64,000 nucleotides of DNA, taken from the NCBI GenBank assembly GCA_023150835.1, contig JAKLKB010000010.1, forward strand, positions 17,036 through 81,035, read 5' to 3'. Positions 8,550 through 17,056 of this stretch are shown piece by piece (position 1 is the stretch's first letter; every line of letters begins with the position of its first letter). Made by a program: the position numbers and the translations under genes. The notes under the pieces are model-generated. The model had not been told where the DNA came from. It ran no database searches and saw nothing but the letters and a program-made list of their open reading frames with translations. This DNA comes from Myxococcota bacterium. GTDB lineage: Bacteria > Myxococcota_C > UBA6777.

Positions 8550-11500
8550 GGTCCACCTTCCTTCGTGCGCAAAGCAGCGTCATCCGCGACTTTTTTTCCT
8601 TTGGAGGGGGGCTCGCTCGGCGTTGGCGCTTGTTCCATCAGGGTGGAACTATAACGGAAGCCGCTGTCGGCCACCCCCGCAGAGGGGCGCTCTTCGATAA
8701 ACTTGTGGTAGTCTTTGGGGCGGAGTTCTTGGAGGCGTCCGAGGGACTTAAAGGTCCATTCGTTGTAGACACTGGCATTGTGGGAGACCCGCAAGCTGCG
8801 CTGGTAGAATGTGACGGCTTGGGCTTCGTAAGGCGCGGATTGTTTGAGAAGTCCTTCTTCGTACTGCATCTTCAGTTTTTCAAGAAGGTTGGACATCAAC
8901 TGTTTGCCTTGTGGGCCCCGAAGGAATCGTTTGGCAAGGGGGCGTCGGAACTTCCACGGAACTCCCCGAGATTTAAGGACTTCGATCAGTTTTTCCATGA
9001 CGTTCTTTTCGGCTTCTTTGCGAAAATCGGGCGCGGCAGCACTGCCGATGAAGCGAGAATAGTCAAGGAAAAGCTCGCCGACCCGAAAGTAAGAGGCGAT
9101 CCGCCAAGCGGGGTGCTTGTATTTTGCGACGACCTCGAACTTTTTGCTGGTTTTTTCCAAGGCTTTGAGTTTTTGTTGGAGAGTTTTCTTCATGGCATCT
9201 TGCGAGATGCCCGCTTTGAGTTGGATCTTGCGGTACTCAGCGAAGTCTTTTTCGGCATCCATAAAGCGGACATTGGCGGCAGCATCGATGGCATCGATGT
9301 TTTCTTTGTCTTTGTCAGGCAGGTTGTTGAAACGTCGAGGGATCAGCTCAAACTCTTTTTTGGCTTTGCTGACCAAGCGCTGGCGGTCATACACACGAGC
9401 GACTTCCATTTTGGCGTGAAGTCGTTGCCCAGCAGAGCCGTAGCCTTGTTTGGCGAATTCTTCCATCATGTTGCGATAGCGGGAAAACTCGCCGTTGTCT
9501 TTGTGGTGTTGTGCGATCTTGAGGTAGATGGCGACAAAGGTCTTATCGTCTTTGCTTTTTTTGCGCTTTTTGATCAAAGTGATGCCAGTACGCATCAAGC
9601 GTGTGTAATGTGCCATCGCAGCGGCGTTATCACCCATGGCCTCGCGAAAGATTGCGGCTTGGATGATGATGTCGTCGATCTTGGGATCTTTGGAATATTT
9701 GTTGGCGTATCGTTCGTAAAATGCGGCTGCACGGCTAAAATCTGCGCGACTCGCGTAGAGATCCGCAAGGCCAAGTACGGTATCTTTTTCAAATCGAGAA
9801 CCCGGATATTTCTCCAACATCTCAAGGCGAAGGTTCAGCGCTCTTTCGGGTTCTTTGGCGTTGCCGTAGTGGATCGATGCGTTGAAGAGAGCCGTGGGAC
9901 CGAGATTTTTGTTGTCAGGAAATTCACGAGCGATCTTCAAGAAACATTCTGCTGCGGGTGTGTACTGTTTTTGCCGCACGATACTTTCGCAGATCTTCAT
10001 CCCCGATCCGATGATCAAGTTACGCATCTCACCTTTGAATTTCCGATCGCCAAGATCGGGGACTTTGTAGAACTTCCATGCGGACTTGTTCAGTTTGTCC
10101 CATTCTTGTTGAAGCTGGTAGGTGTCGAGGATGAAGTGCGCGGAGAAGATCGCGTACTCGTGTTTGGGGTGTTTTTCGACAAGGAAGTAGAATTGGGGGA
10201 GGGCTTTGTCGAAGTGGTTGAAGTAGTAGTAAAGCAGCGCAGCTTTGTAGGAAACTTCGAGCGCACGGTCGCCTTTGGCGTAGTATTTGATGTGATCTTC
10301 ACAAGCATCAAGGAAGCTTTTGGCGATATCGGGCAGAGGTTTTTTCTCTTGAGCGCCTTTTTTCTCGGTGAGGTTTTCAGGATTGATCCGCTCTCGTTTC
10401 ATCAATAAGTCGTACGCAAGGATGGTGTTGTATGAAGCATCAAAAGAGTATTTACCTTTTGGATTGCTTCGGTATACGAGGATGTAATTGTCTGCGGCTT
10501 CTTTGAATTGACGGGATTTGTACTGGATCTCGGCCAACCAAAAGCGCATCTCGTAGGCGTTGTCGTCTGTTGGGAAGACATCGAGGTAGATCTTGTAAAA
10601 CTCACGGGCTTCGTCGAAAAAGTCCTGACGAAGGGTCTTTTGGGCTTCGTAGTGGCGATAACGAGCGTATTCGTTGAGTTGGGTTTTGACTTCGGAAACC
10701 GCTTCTTTGTATTGCTCGTCGTTGGCTTTGGTTTGGCTGAAAGACTTGACAAGACCGCCGAGTTTGGTGGCTTCGCGGATCGTGTCTGTTTTGGAGCGAT
10801 CGGCGTCGACGGCGCGTGTGATGTAGAGCTGGTATTTGACGGTGATTGGATCGTCAGGTTGAAGGCGCATGAGTGTGTTGTAGATCGTGAGGATGGCGGC
10901 TGTTTTTCCTTGCGATCGATAGATACCACCAAGGTTTTGAAGCATACGAAGATAACTATCTTCGCCGCCGATCTCGCGGAATCGGCGCTCGGCGTCGGCA
11001 GCTTCGCCGACTTGGCTGTAGGCCAGTACCATGTCGCGGAGGGCTTCTTTGAGCAGGGCGAGGCGGCGACTGTTGCTACCTTTAAAGTTCTCGGCATCAC
11101 GGGCATAGTTGATGACGGCGACGAACTTGTTGAGGGCGTCTTGGTAGCGGATCATGTTGTAATCGCACCACGCCACTTTATAGAGCGCAAAGCCGTAAAT
11201 GCTGGTGTCGCGGAAGCGCAAGACCATCTCGTACTGTTGTTTGGCGTTTTTCACCTGCCCTTTTTCAAAGTAGTACTCTGCAAACGCGAGGTAGGCATTT
11301 GGAATAAAGGGACATTTGGGATAAGTTCGCGCAAATTTTTGGAGGAAGGGGCGGTAGACTCCCAAACCTTTTTGGGTTTCGTTCATCTCGATCAGGTTTT
11401 TACCGAGGAAGAAGTAGGCCTCGCAAAGGCGTGGATAATCGGGATAATTGTTGATAATCTTGAAGTATTCGGTGGCGGCTTTTTTACGCGCCTCGTTGGC

Positions 11501-11953
11501 GCGAGCCCACGCTTGTGTTTGGAGGCGCTTTTTTTCGGGCCAATCCGGGCGGCCTTGAAAGTCATCATAACGATGGCCGATAAAGTCGTAGTACTTGCTG
11601 CTTTCCCAGTAGTGTTCGGCGAGACGGAAGTAGAGGTCGGCGCGTTGGTCTTTGGGGGTGGTTTCGATGATCTCGATCAGGGACTTGATCTGTTCGTCTG
11701 TGATCTGGCGCTGGCGCTCTTGGTTAAAGCGCTCAAAGGCTTGGAGCTTCATCGGGCCGCGTTTTTTGGTGTCCTCGACGGGAGCGACCTTCATTTTTTT
11801 GATTTCTTGGATCTCGTATGAGCGCTTCTTACTTTTGAGGCTCATGCCCTTTTTTTTGCGCAGTTCGCGATAAGACTTTGCGTCCACCGACTGCGGTACA
11901 AAAAGGGCCGTCCCCAAGAGAAGCGTAAAGATAGCACGGGAATACGCTCTCAT
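8546..11953 (-). CDS. gltD: GltD/AgmU-like large periplasmic TPR protein
   Basis: A 1135-residue protein with a signal peptide (MRAYSRAIFTLLLGTALF, cleavage near VDA). The start is ATG at 11953; an in-frame GTG lies one codon upstream, and GAGGAG serves either. Almost the whole mature chain is TPR/tetratrico-like helical hairpins, with many F-A-L-Y-K-V-A-W type TPR signatures. Size, signal and gene order fit GltD (AgmU), a periplasmic TPR protein of about 1200 residues that links inner- and outer-membrane parts of the gliding complex in M. xanthus. The stop overlaps the gltE start by four bases, and 24 bp separate it from the gltC-like gene upstream, so the genes are an operon. Confidence 0.85.
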   Translation of the reverse strand: MRAYSRAIFTLLLGTALFVPQSVDAKSYRELRKKKGMSLKSKKRSYEIQEIKKMKVAPVEDTKKRGPMKLQAFERFNQERQRQITDEQIKSLIEIIETTPKDQRADLYFRLAEHYWESSKYYDFIGHRYDDFQGRPDWPEKKRLQTQAWARANEARKKAATEYFKIINNYPDYPRLCEAYFFLGKNLIEMNETQKGLGVYRPFLQKFARTYPKCPFIPNAYLAFAEYYFEKGQVKNAKQQYEMVLRFRDTSIYGFALYKVAWCDYNMIRYQDALNKFVAVINYARDAENFKGSNSRRLALLKEALRDMVLAYSQVGEAADAERRFREIGGEDSYLRMLQNLGGIYRSQGKTAAILTIYNTLMRLQPDDPITVKYQLYITRAVDADRSKTDTIREATKLGGLVKSFSQTKANDEQYKEAVSEVKTQLNEYARYRHYEAQKTLRQDFFDEAREFYKIYLDVFPTDDNAYEMRFWLAEIQYKSRQFKEAADNYILVYRSNPKGKYSFDASYNTILAYDLLMKRERINPENLTEKKGAQEKKPLPDIAKSFLDACEDHIKYYAKGDRALEVSYKAALLYYYFNHFDKALPQFYFLVEKHPKHEYAIFSAHFILDTYQLQQEWDKLNKSAWKFYKVPDLGDRKFKGEMRNLIIGSGMKICESIVRQKQYTPAAECFLKIAREFPDNKNLGPTALFNASIHYGNAKEPERALNLRLEMLEKYPGSRFEKDTVLGLADLYASRADFSRAAAFYERYANKYSKDPKIDDIIIQAAIFREAMGDNAAAMAHYTRLMRTGITLIKKRKKSKDDKTFVAIYLKIAQHHKDNGEFSRYRNMMEEFAKQGYGSAGQRLHAKMEVARVYDRQRLVSKAKKEFELIPRRFNNLPDKDKENIDAIDAAANVRFMDAEKDFAEYRKIQLKAGISQDAMKKTLQQKLKALEKTSKKFEVVAKYKHPAWRIASYFRVGELFLDYSRFIGSAAAPDFRKEAEKNVMEKLIEVLKSRGVPWKFRRPLAKRFLRGPQGKQLMSNLLEKLKMQYEEGLLKQSAPYEAQAVTFYQRSLRVSHNASVYNEWTFKSLGRLQELRPKDYHKFIEERPSAGVADSGFRYSSTLMEQAPTPSEPPSKGKKVADDAALRTKEGGP

Positions 11954-11977
11954 CACATATTTCTCCTCTGGTGAGTT

Positions 11978-13675
11978 TTAGCGGTGACACTCACCTTTGA
12001 TGCGATAACGGTAATAGCCGAGTTCATCGATCCAATATTCGTTTTGGAAAGGCCAGAAGGTGTAATCGTCAGCGACAGAGACGGAGATCAGCTTGCGGTC
12101 TTCGTTTTTTTTGCCTTTGACGCGCATGGTGAAGCCGCCCGATTCGTTGGCGGCTTTGTTGATACGTTCTTTTTGGGCGCTGAGGGTTTCGTATTGGATC
12201 TTGAGGGCCTGTCCGATGAGTCCTTGGAGTTCGGTTTGGGCTTTGAGGATGCGTTCGCGAGCGCGAGCGCCGGCTTCTTTGATCTTCTTTATACGTTCTT
12301 CACGGAGGCGTTTTGCCATCTCAAGGCCGATGGCGGATTGTTGCCATGCTTGGCTGCTTTGTTGGATGATGGCGAGTTCGCTTTCAAGTTCTTTGATATA
12401 AGAGAACAAGACTTGTAGCGGTTTGTCTTGGAAGGTGAGGTTGAGGATGCGCTGGAACATCTGCTCGCTTGGATCGTCCTCGAGTCCTGCGACTTTGGTC
12501 TTTTCTTCTTGTTGATTGCGCAGTTCACTGAGGGCCTTGTACATCGCTTCGTCGTTGGGGTTGCGTTGAAGGAAGCTGTTGAGCGAAGCAACCAGCGGGC
12601 GGTACTGGGAAAGATAATCTTGAACGATCTTTTTGACTTCTGTATAGCGGCAACGCTCGAAAAAGCTGACGGCTTGGAGGATGCCGACTTCGGGGTAGTA
12701 TTCGTTTTTGAAGTAGGGGGAACGAAGAGTATGGATGATCCCAAGGGTTTCTTCGTACTTGCCGCGTCGCAAAAAGGCCCAAGACATCTCAAAGAGTGCA
12801 TCCAGCCAACGGGGGCTATTGCGGGGGATGGCTTGGTACCAGTAGGTGGCCCCGCCGAAGTGTTTTGCGCTGTAGTGGATGCGTGCGATGCCCATGATCC
12901 CGAGTTCAAAGACGCGTTGGCGCATCTCTTTGTCTTGGATGCGCATGGCGGCGCGTGCAGCGCGTTTGAAGGCTTGAGCCGATTTTCCCGCGAGTTCTTT
13001 TCGGTCGGAGGTGTCATAGATCGCGCCGAGGATGTATTGTGCGCGGGCGTAGAATTCGGGTTTTTGAGAACGAACGCGATTTAGCAAGCGTTGCGCGAGG
13101 GGGAGGCGTTTTTCGAGCGAGAGGTCTTCGCGCAAGTAGTAGTATTTACCGAGAAGATAAAGCAATTCGTCGCGGTATTGATTGGGGAAGTCACTTACGT
13201 TAAAGCTGCGCAGTTTTCCGAGGAACATCGACTCGTTTTGAAGTTTTCGACTGACCGTGATGGAGTAGGTGAGGGCGCGTTTGAAGTAGCGGTGGCTGGC
13301 CCCTGCGCGGATGATATCGGTGAAGTAGTCGAGTGCGGCGTGAAACAAGCCCATCCGATAGAGAGAGAGGGCCAGTTGGAACTGTGCGGCTTGGAAATAA
13401 CGGGAACCAGCGGCGTCTTTAACGACACGGTAAAACATGAGGCTTGCTGCGGCGTAGTTTTTGTCTGCGTAGAAGGTGTTTCCACGTGCCATCTCGCGGC
13501 TACCGGCTTGTTTGTTGAGTTTGATCGGGCCGAACGTGAATCCCCTCCGCCCGGGGGGTTCTTGGTTGTTGTTTTCAAAGATATCAAGTTGGGCTTGGGC
13601 AGGGAAAGTGAAGCCCAAGCCCATGAGCGCGCCACAAAACAGCGCCAATCGTTTCCAAAGCGGACGTGCCATCAT
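11978..13675 (-). CDS. gltC: GltC-like periplasmic TPR protein
   Basis: A 565-residue protein starting MMARPLWKRLALF; TAAGGA precedes it and the signal peptide ends at PAQAQ, so the longer upstream frame is rejected. Residues 55-330 contain TPR-like repeats. Residues 400-510 are predicted coiled coil (many E/K/R/Q heptads). The C-terminus (WPFQNEYWIDELGYYRYRIKGEC) is aromatic-rich and conserved-looking. In M. xanthus gltC lies with the outer-membrane genes gltA and gltB. Here the gene stands between a barrel gene and gltD, which would unite two clusters that are separate in M. xanthus. The assignment to GltC rests on length, TPR content and barrel neighbour, so it is moderately sure. Confidence 0.68.
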   Translation of the reverse strand: MMARPLWKRLALFCGALMGLGFTFPAQAQLDIFENNNQEPPGRRGFTFGPIKLNKQAGSREMARGNTFYADKNYAAASLMFYRVVKDAAGSRYFQAAQFQLALSLYRMGLFHAALDYFTDIIRAGASHRYFKRALTYSITVSRKLQNESMFLGKLRSFNVSDFPNQYRDELLYLLGKYYYLREDLSLEKRLPLAQRLLNRVRSQKPEFYARAQYILGAIYDTSDRKELAGKSAQAFKRAARAAMRIQDKEMRQRVFELGIMGIARIHYSAKHFGGATYWYQAIPRNSPRWLDALFEMSWAFLRRGKYEETLGIIHTLRSPYFKNEYYPEVGILQAVSFFERCRYTEVKKIVQDYLSQYRPLVASLNSFLQRNPNDEAMYKALSELRNQQEEKTKVAGLEDDPSEQMFQRILNLTFQDKPLQVLFSYIKELESELAIIQQSSQAWQQSAIGLEMAKRLREERIKKIKEAGARARERILKAQTELQGLIGQALKIQYETLSAQKERINKAANESGGFTMRVKGKKNEDRKLISVSVADDYTFWPFQNEYWIDELGYYRYRIKGECHR

Positions 13676-13779
13676 GTTTTTTTCCTTACATAGGCAAGAA
13701 GGACTCGGGGACAAGGCCGACGCCACGGACGGGGTTGAGTAGGCAGGCGAGCGTGTTTTTGGTGCATGGTGTGTGTGGA

Positions 13780-14475
13780 TTAGCTGGTATAGAGCGACGT
13801 GACGGGAAGCACAAAGCCAACACCAAAGGTTGCGACGAGGTTGTGGTTGAGCACACTCACGCTGCCGCCAAGTAGGTTCTGACTAAAGATGTAGTCACGG
13901 ATGTCCATGCGCACAAAAAACCAGCTTGCGAGCATCCATCGCATACCGAGGCCAAAACTTACACCAAAGAGATCACTTCGGTTGGTGCGGATATACCCAG
14001 CACCCGCCGTAATGTAGGCGTCGATATCAACGATGGCGTTGCCGGCCTGAAACTTTCCGGGAAAAGGCGTCCAAACAAAGCTGCCAAATGCCATGATCTG
14101 AGGCCGCGCAAAGTCAGGGTTGATCTTGAGTGTCGTTCCATCGGGAGCAGGGGTGGTTCCTTCGCCTGCGCGCAAGCGATCAACGATGGTGGTATTGAAG
14201 CCTGTGCCAAACAGGCCCATCAGTTCGAATCCAAAGGATTCGGTTGCGTGGAAGGTGTAGCTTCCGCCGCCCATGATCACCTGCATAAAGCCGTCGTTGA
14301 TGGAACCTGCGAAGATCCCACTGATCTCGTGGCGTCGCTTCTTTGTGATGGACTTGAGTTGAAAGACGTCCACGCGATCTTCGGTGAGTGGGGCTGCGAC
14401 GGCAGATGTCGGCAGTCCGAACCACAACAGGCATAGCGAGAGGAGTACGGAAGAGATCAAGCGTTCTGTGCGCAA
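13780..14475 (-). CDS. Outer-membrane beta-barrel protein of the gliding block (GltA/GltB-like)
   Basis: A 231-residue protein starting with TTG; GAGG eight bases upstream supports this start. The signal peptide ends near TSAVAAP. The rest alternates in amphipathic strands (for example GGGSYTFHAT, GVSFGLGMRWML) as in small outer-membrane barrels of the myxobacterial OMP family. It precedes the gltC-like gene by about 100 bp, as outer-membrane barrel genes neighbour gltC in M. xanthus. It probably forms part of the outer-membrane platform of the gliding complex. Only one such barrel is next to gltC here, and I cannot tell GltA from GltB. Confidence 0.72.
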   Translation of the reverse strand: MRTERLISSVLLSLCLLWFGLPTSAVAAPLTEDRVDVFQLKSITKKRRHEISGIFAGSINDGFMQVIMGGGSYTFHATESFGFELMGLFGTGFNTTIVDRLRAGEGTTPAPDGTTLKINPDFARPQIMAFGSFVWTPFPGKFQAGNAIVDIDAYITAGAGYIRTNRSDLFGVSFGLGMRWMLASWFFVRMDIRDYIFSQNLLGGSVSVLNHNLVATFGVGFVLPVTSLYTS

Positions 14476-14604
14476 TGCAATACCTCACTCGAACAAGATT
14501 CGGAGGAGCCAACCAGCGCGATCGGGGGTTTGTTGCTCTCTCGGGGTCTATGACAACGTATCATGGCGAACGATCGGGTTTATTCGTAGAAGATCCAATG
14601 TGTT

Positions 14605-16029
14605 TCAATTGCCGGGTTTTGCGAGGTATACGACTTTGATCTTGGCCCCGGGCTGGGGTTGTTGTTTGGCGGCACCGCTGAGTTTGATGATGTGTTGGTT
14701 GCTGCCCGCTGCGGGGGGGATGTACAACCAACCATCTCCATAACATTTGTTGGCGGGTCCGCATTCTTGGGAACCGACGCAAGCTCCGTTGGCATTGCAA
14801 TCGCCGACAATTGGGGCTTTTGCGATCTCTTCGACGCTACCGTTGGGTTGTGTCACGCGAACGATCAACCCGTTCGGATTTTCTGGTTTTTTCGAGAGTA
14901 CGATGTTTTTGAGGCGATCAATGATGGCTCCTGCGAAACGCAAAAGAGCTTCACGGAATCCGTTGTCATCCCCGCAGATCGGGAACCAGCGTTCGTTGGG
15001 ATCGCCTGTACTTGTCTGCGATATGAAGTCAAACAGACGGAAACCTCCTGCAGCATCGGCATCTGGGGATTTACAGCCGCCGCATTTTCTTGACACAGGA
15101 ACAGGAGTTAAATATTCGCATTTTCCGCCACCTGTGCCACATTCGCTATTTTGTGTGCAACCACCTTGCGGATCGATCGGGGTTTGTGTTCCGGGCTTGT
15201 TGACAAAGGGATTGCCAATCAAGCCAGACACGATCACTTCGCGTTTGAGGCTTTTGATGAAGTCGATGTATTTGCTCACGCTGACGAGCTTGTCCATCTG
15301 CCCTTTTTCGGGTTGGCCGTCAGGGCCGATCAAAGGGTTGCCTTTGTCGTCCGTCAACGTCACGCTTGGGGGGATAAAGCAGGTGTCAGGTGTGCGCTTT
15401 TCGTCGAGCTTGCCTTCGTGCGAGCAATCGTCTTCGTCGGAGATGATAATGATGGCAAGCAAGGAACCTTCGCGTAAAAAGCCCTTGTTGTCGATATCCG
15501 CGAAACCTCCGTTGGCGCTGTTGCTGAGCGCGGCTTTGATGGCTTCAAGGTGGCGTTCAAAGTTGGAGCCTTTGGTGCCGACGGCTGCGTTTTTGGTGAA
15601 GGCTTCGACGATTTGTTTGGTGGTAAAGCTGGAGGTGATGATCTTGGGGGTGCCGGGATCGGCTTGAACGAGACGTCCCCAGCCCTTGGGGTTAAAGACT
15701 GTGTCCATGTCTGTGGTCAAGATGCCGATTTGGAAGTCTTTGACATCTTTGTTGAGCAATTCTTGGATGAAGCGCTCGAAGTTGTTGCGAAGTTTGGTTT
15801 GTTCTTCGGCCATCGATCCCGAACTATCGATAAGAAAGAGGATGTCAACGCCTTTGTCGGCACCTTGGCTGCCGACGTCTTCGGGGACGATGTAAGTGTT
15901 GTTGGGGAGAGATTGTAGCGGATAAGAGTTGCAGCCCACCACAACAGGAGCGAAAAGCAGGCCAATCAGCCCGACAATCCGAAAGAACGAGGGCCATTTT
16001 TGAGAGCGACGAGCGGCTTGGAGTCTCAT
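14605..16029 (-). CDS. cglB: VWA-domain lipoprotein, CglB-like gliding adhesin
   Basis: A 474-residue protein. The start at MRLQAARRSQKW gives a lipoprotein signal ending VVVGC (Cys33); a longer frame upstream would bury it. Residues 60-330 form a von Willebrand A domain with an intact MIDAS start, DSSGS (68-72), and a SDEDDC stretch after the core strands. About a dozen Cys residues lie in the second half (e.g. CTQNSECGTGGGKC and KCGGCKSP), suggesting disulfide-bonded surface loops. CglB of M. xanthus is a Cys-rich VWA outer-membrane lipoprotein that acts as the gliding adhesin at focal adhesions. The domain, the lipid anchor, the Cys content and the location at the head of a Glt block make this a good candidate. 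Generic VWA lipoproteins are common in these bacteria, so some doubt remains. Confidence 0.68.
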   Translation of the reverse strand: MRLQAARRSQKWPSFFRIVGLIGLLFAPVVVGCNSYPLQSLPNNTYIVPEDVGSQGADKGVDILFLIDSSGSMAEEQTKLRNNFERFIQELLNKDVKDFQIGILTTDMDTVFNPKGWGRLVQADPGTPKIITSSFTTKQIVEAFTKNAAVGTKGSNFERHLEAIKAALSNSANGGFADIDNKGFLREGSLLAIIIISDEDDCSHEGKLDEKRTPDTCFIPPSVTLTDDKGNPLIGPDGQPEKGQMDKLVSVSKYIDFIKSLKREVIVSGLIGNPFVNKPGTQTPIDPQGGCTQNSECGTGGGKCEYLTPVPVSRKCGGCKSPDADAAGGFRLFDFISQTSTGDPNERWFPICGDDNGFREALLRFAGAIIDRLKNIVLSKKPENPNGLIVRVTQPNGSVEEIAKAPIVGDCNANGACVGSQECGPANKCYGDGWLYIPPAAGSNQHIIKLSGAAKQQPQPGAKIKVVYLAKPGN

Positions 16030-16518
16030 GGTTTCTTGGCTCCATCCCAATGAAGGACAGTCAAACGTAAAGCGCCGAAACACAAAGCGAATGAAATCGT
16101 CGATACAAAAACAAGTGTTGATTCAAGCAGATACGACGAAGGCGCAAAAAGCATCCACATCATAAACCATTCAAACCACCTTGGCAAGAGCGTTGATATT
16201 TCGCTTTCTGGGTGTCTCTTGTGGAGGGGCGTGTGTGGAGGGGCGTGTGCGGTTGGGGTGGTTCGAGAAGGGGGGACAGGCTGTCGTTGTGAATATCTAC
16301 TTTGAAAACAGCCGTTTAAGTGAATAGAGAAGGGGGGGTGATGTATTTCGTGCTTGGATTGCAATCGCTGTTTGTGTTATCTTCTGGCGGTATGTGGTTA
16401 GACCTTCCTTTAGGCAGGCCAAATCAACTCGTGGGCGTAGATCGTTTTGCTCGGGTCTGCGTATGGATGTTCCAAACGCCCCAAAGCAGGGTTGATTGGG
16501 CAAGGAGAAGAAAAAAGG
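16030..16518. promoter_or_regulatory. Divergent intergenic region between the two halves of the gliding block
   Basis: About 490 bp separate the divergently read VWA lipoprotein and Cys-rich lipoprotein genes, so promoters for both halves of the gliding locus must lie here. A 12-bp direct repeat (TGTGGAGGGGCG) occurs twice around 16217-16245. I see no convincing sigma-70 or sigma-54 boxes and no RNA structure. Confidence 0.45.
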
Positions 16519-16923
16519 ATGCAGGGCTTTCGGTGGTTTCTTCTGGTGATGCTGATGGGCGTTGGTGTGTATGGAGCGGGTTGTGGTGGTTCAGAAGTCG
16601 GAAAGCGTTGTAGTCTCAACGAAGAAAACATCAAAGAGCTTCAGAGATTAAGTGCTTCGCCGAACAACGCTGCGGTGTTGTTGGAACCGTCTTTTGAGTG
16701 TGAGACCGGACTTAATTTTTGCATTGGTTCTGGTTACGACGAACAAAAGAAAGCCAACCTCGGCTATTGTTCCAAAGTGTGCGCAGTGACAGAGGACTGT
16801 CCAAAAGACTTTTCGTGCTCAGACTTTTTCCCCGTTCCTTCGCAAAGTTTGCCTGCATCCGTTCCGCAATCGATCAAGGATCTTTCAGGAAAAAAGCTCT
16901 GTGTGCGCAATAGCATTCCGTAA
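16519..16923 (+). CDS. Small Cys-rich lipoprotein upstream of gltJ (possibly CglC-like)
   Basis: A 134-residue protein starting MQGFRWFLLVMLMG, with AAGGAG upstream. The signal ends YGAGC, so it is a lipoprotein. The mature part carries seven further Cys in the pattern CS...CETGLNFC...CSKVC...DCPKDFSC...C, resembling the disulfide-rich modules of myxobacterial surface lipoproteins and of the 25.5-27.1 kb gene. It is followed by a hairpin and then gltJ. In M. xanthus a small gliding lipoprotein, CglC, is exchangeable between cells, and this gene could be its counterpart, but I see no diagnostic motif. Confidence 0.7.
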   Translation: MQGFRWFLLVMLMGVGVYGAGCGGSEVGKRCSLNEENIKELQRLSASPNNAAVLLEPSFECETGLNFCIGSGYDEQKKANLGYCSKVCAVTEDCPKDFSCSDFFPVPSQSLPASVPQSIKDLSGKKLCVRNSIP

Positions 16924-16924
16924 A

Positions 16925-16955
16925 CTCAACCCCAAAGCCATCAATGGGGTTTGAG
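16925..16955 (+). terminator. Hairpin after the small lipoprotein gene
   Basis: CTCAACCCCA (16925-16934) pairs with TGGGGTTTGAG (16945-16955) directly behind the stop codon. A second perfect hairpin, GGCCTT-TTTG-AAGGCC, follows at about 16988-17003. No long T-run follows the first stem, so it may be an attenuator or RNA stabiliser rather than a complete terminator before gltJ. Confidence 0.5.
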
Positions 16956-17056
16956 ACTTGTGTGGCTCGATCTTTGTGGAATGCTGGCCTTTTTGAAGGC
17001 CACACCGATCCAAGGCAGGACGATCACAGAGACTCGAACGAAGGAGAGGCGCGAGA

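Noticed and set aside
8504..10408. Open plus-strand frame of 634 residues
   Set aside because: It lies wholly against gltE/gltD, which have a signal peptide and TPR repeats; no ribosome site or domain is found in the plus frame.
16180..16200. Sigma-54-like promoter TTGGCAAGAGCGTTGAT upstream of the gliding genes
   Set aside because: The essential GC of the -12 element is missing and the spacing is not exact, so it is not supported.
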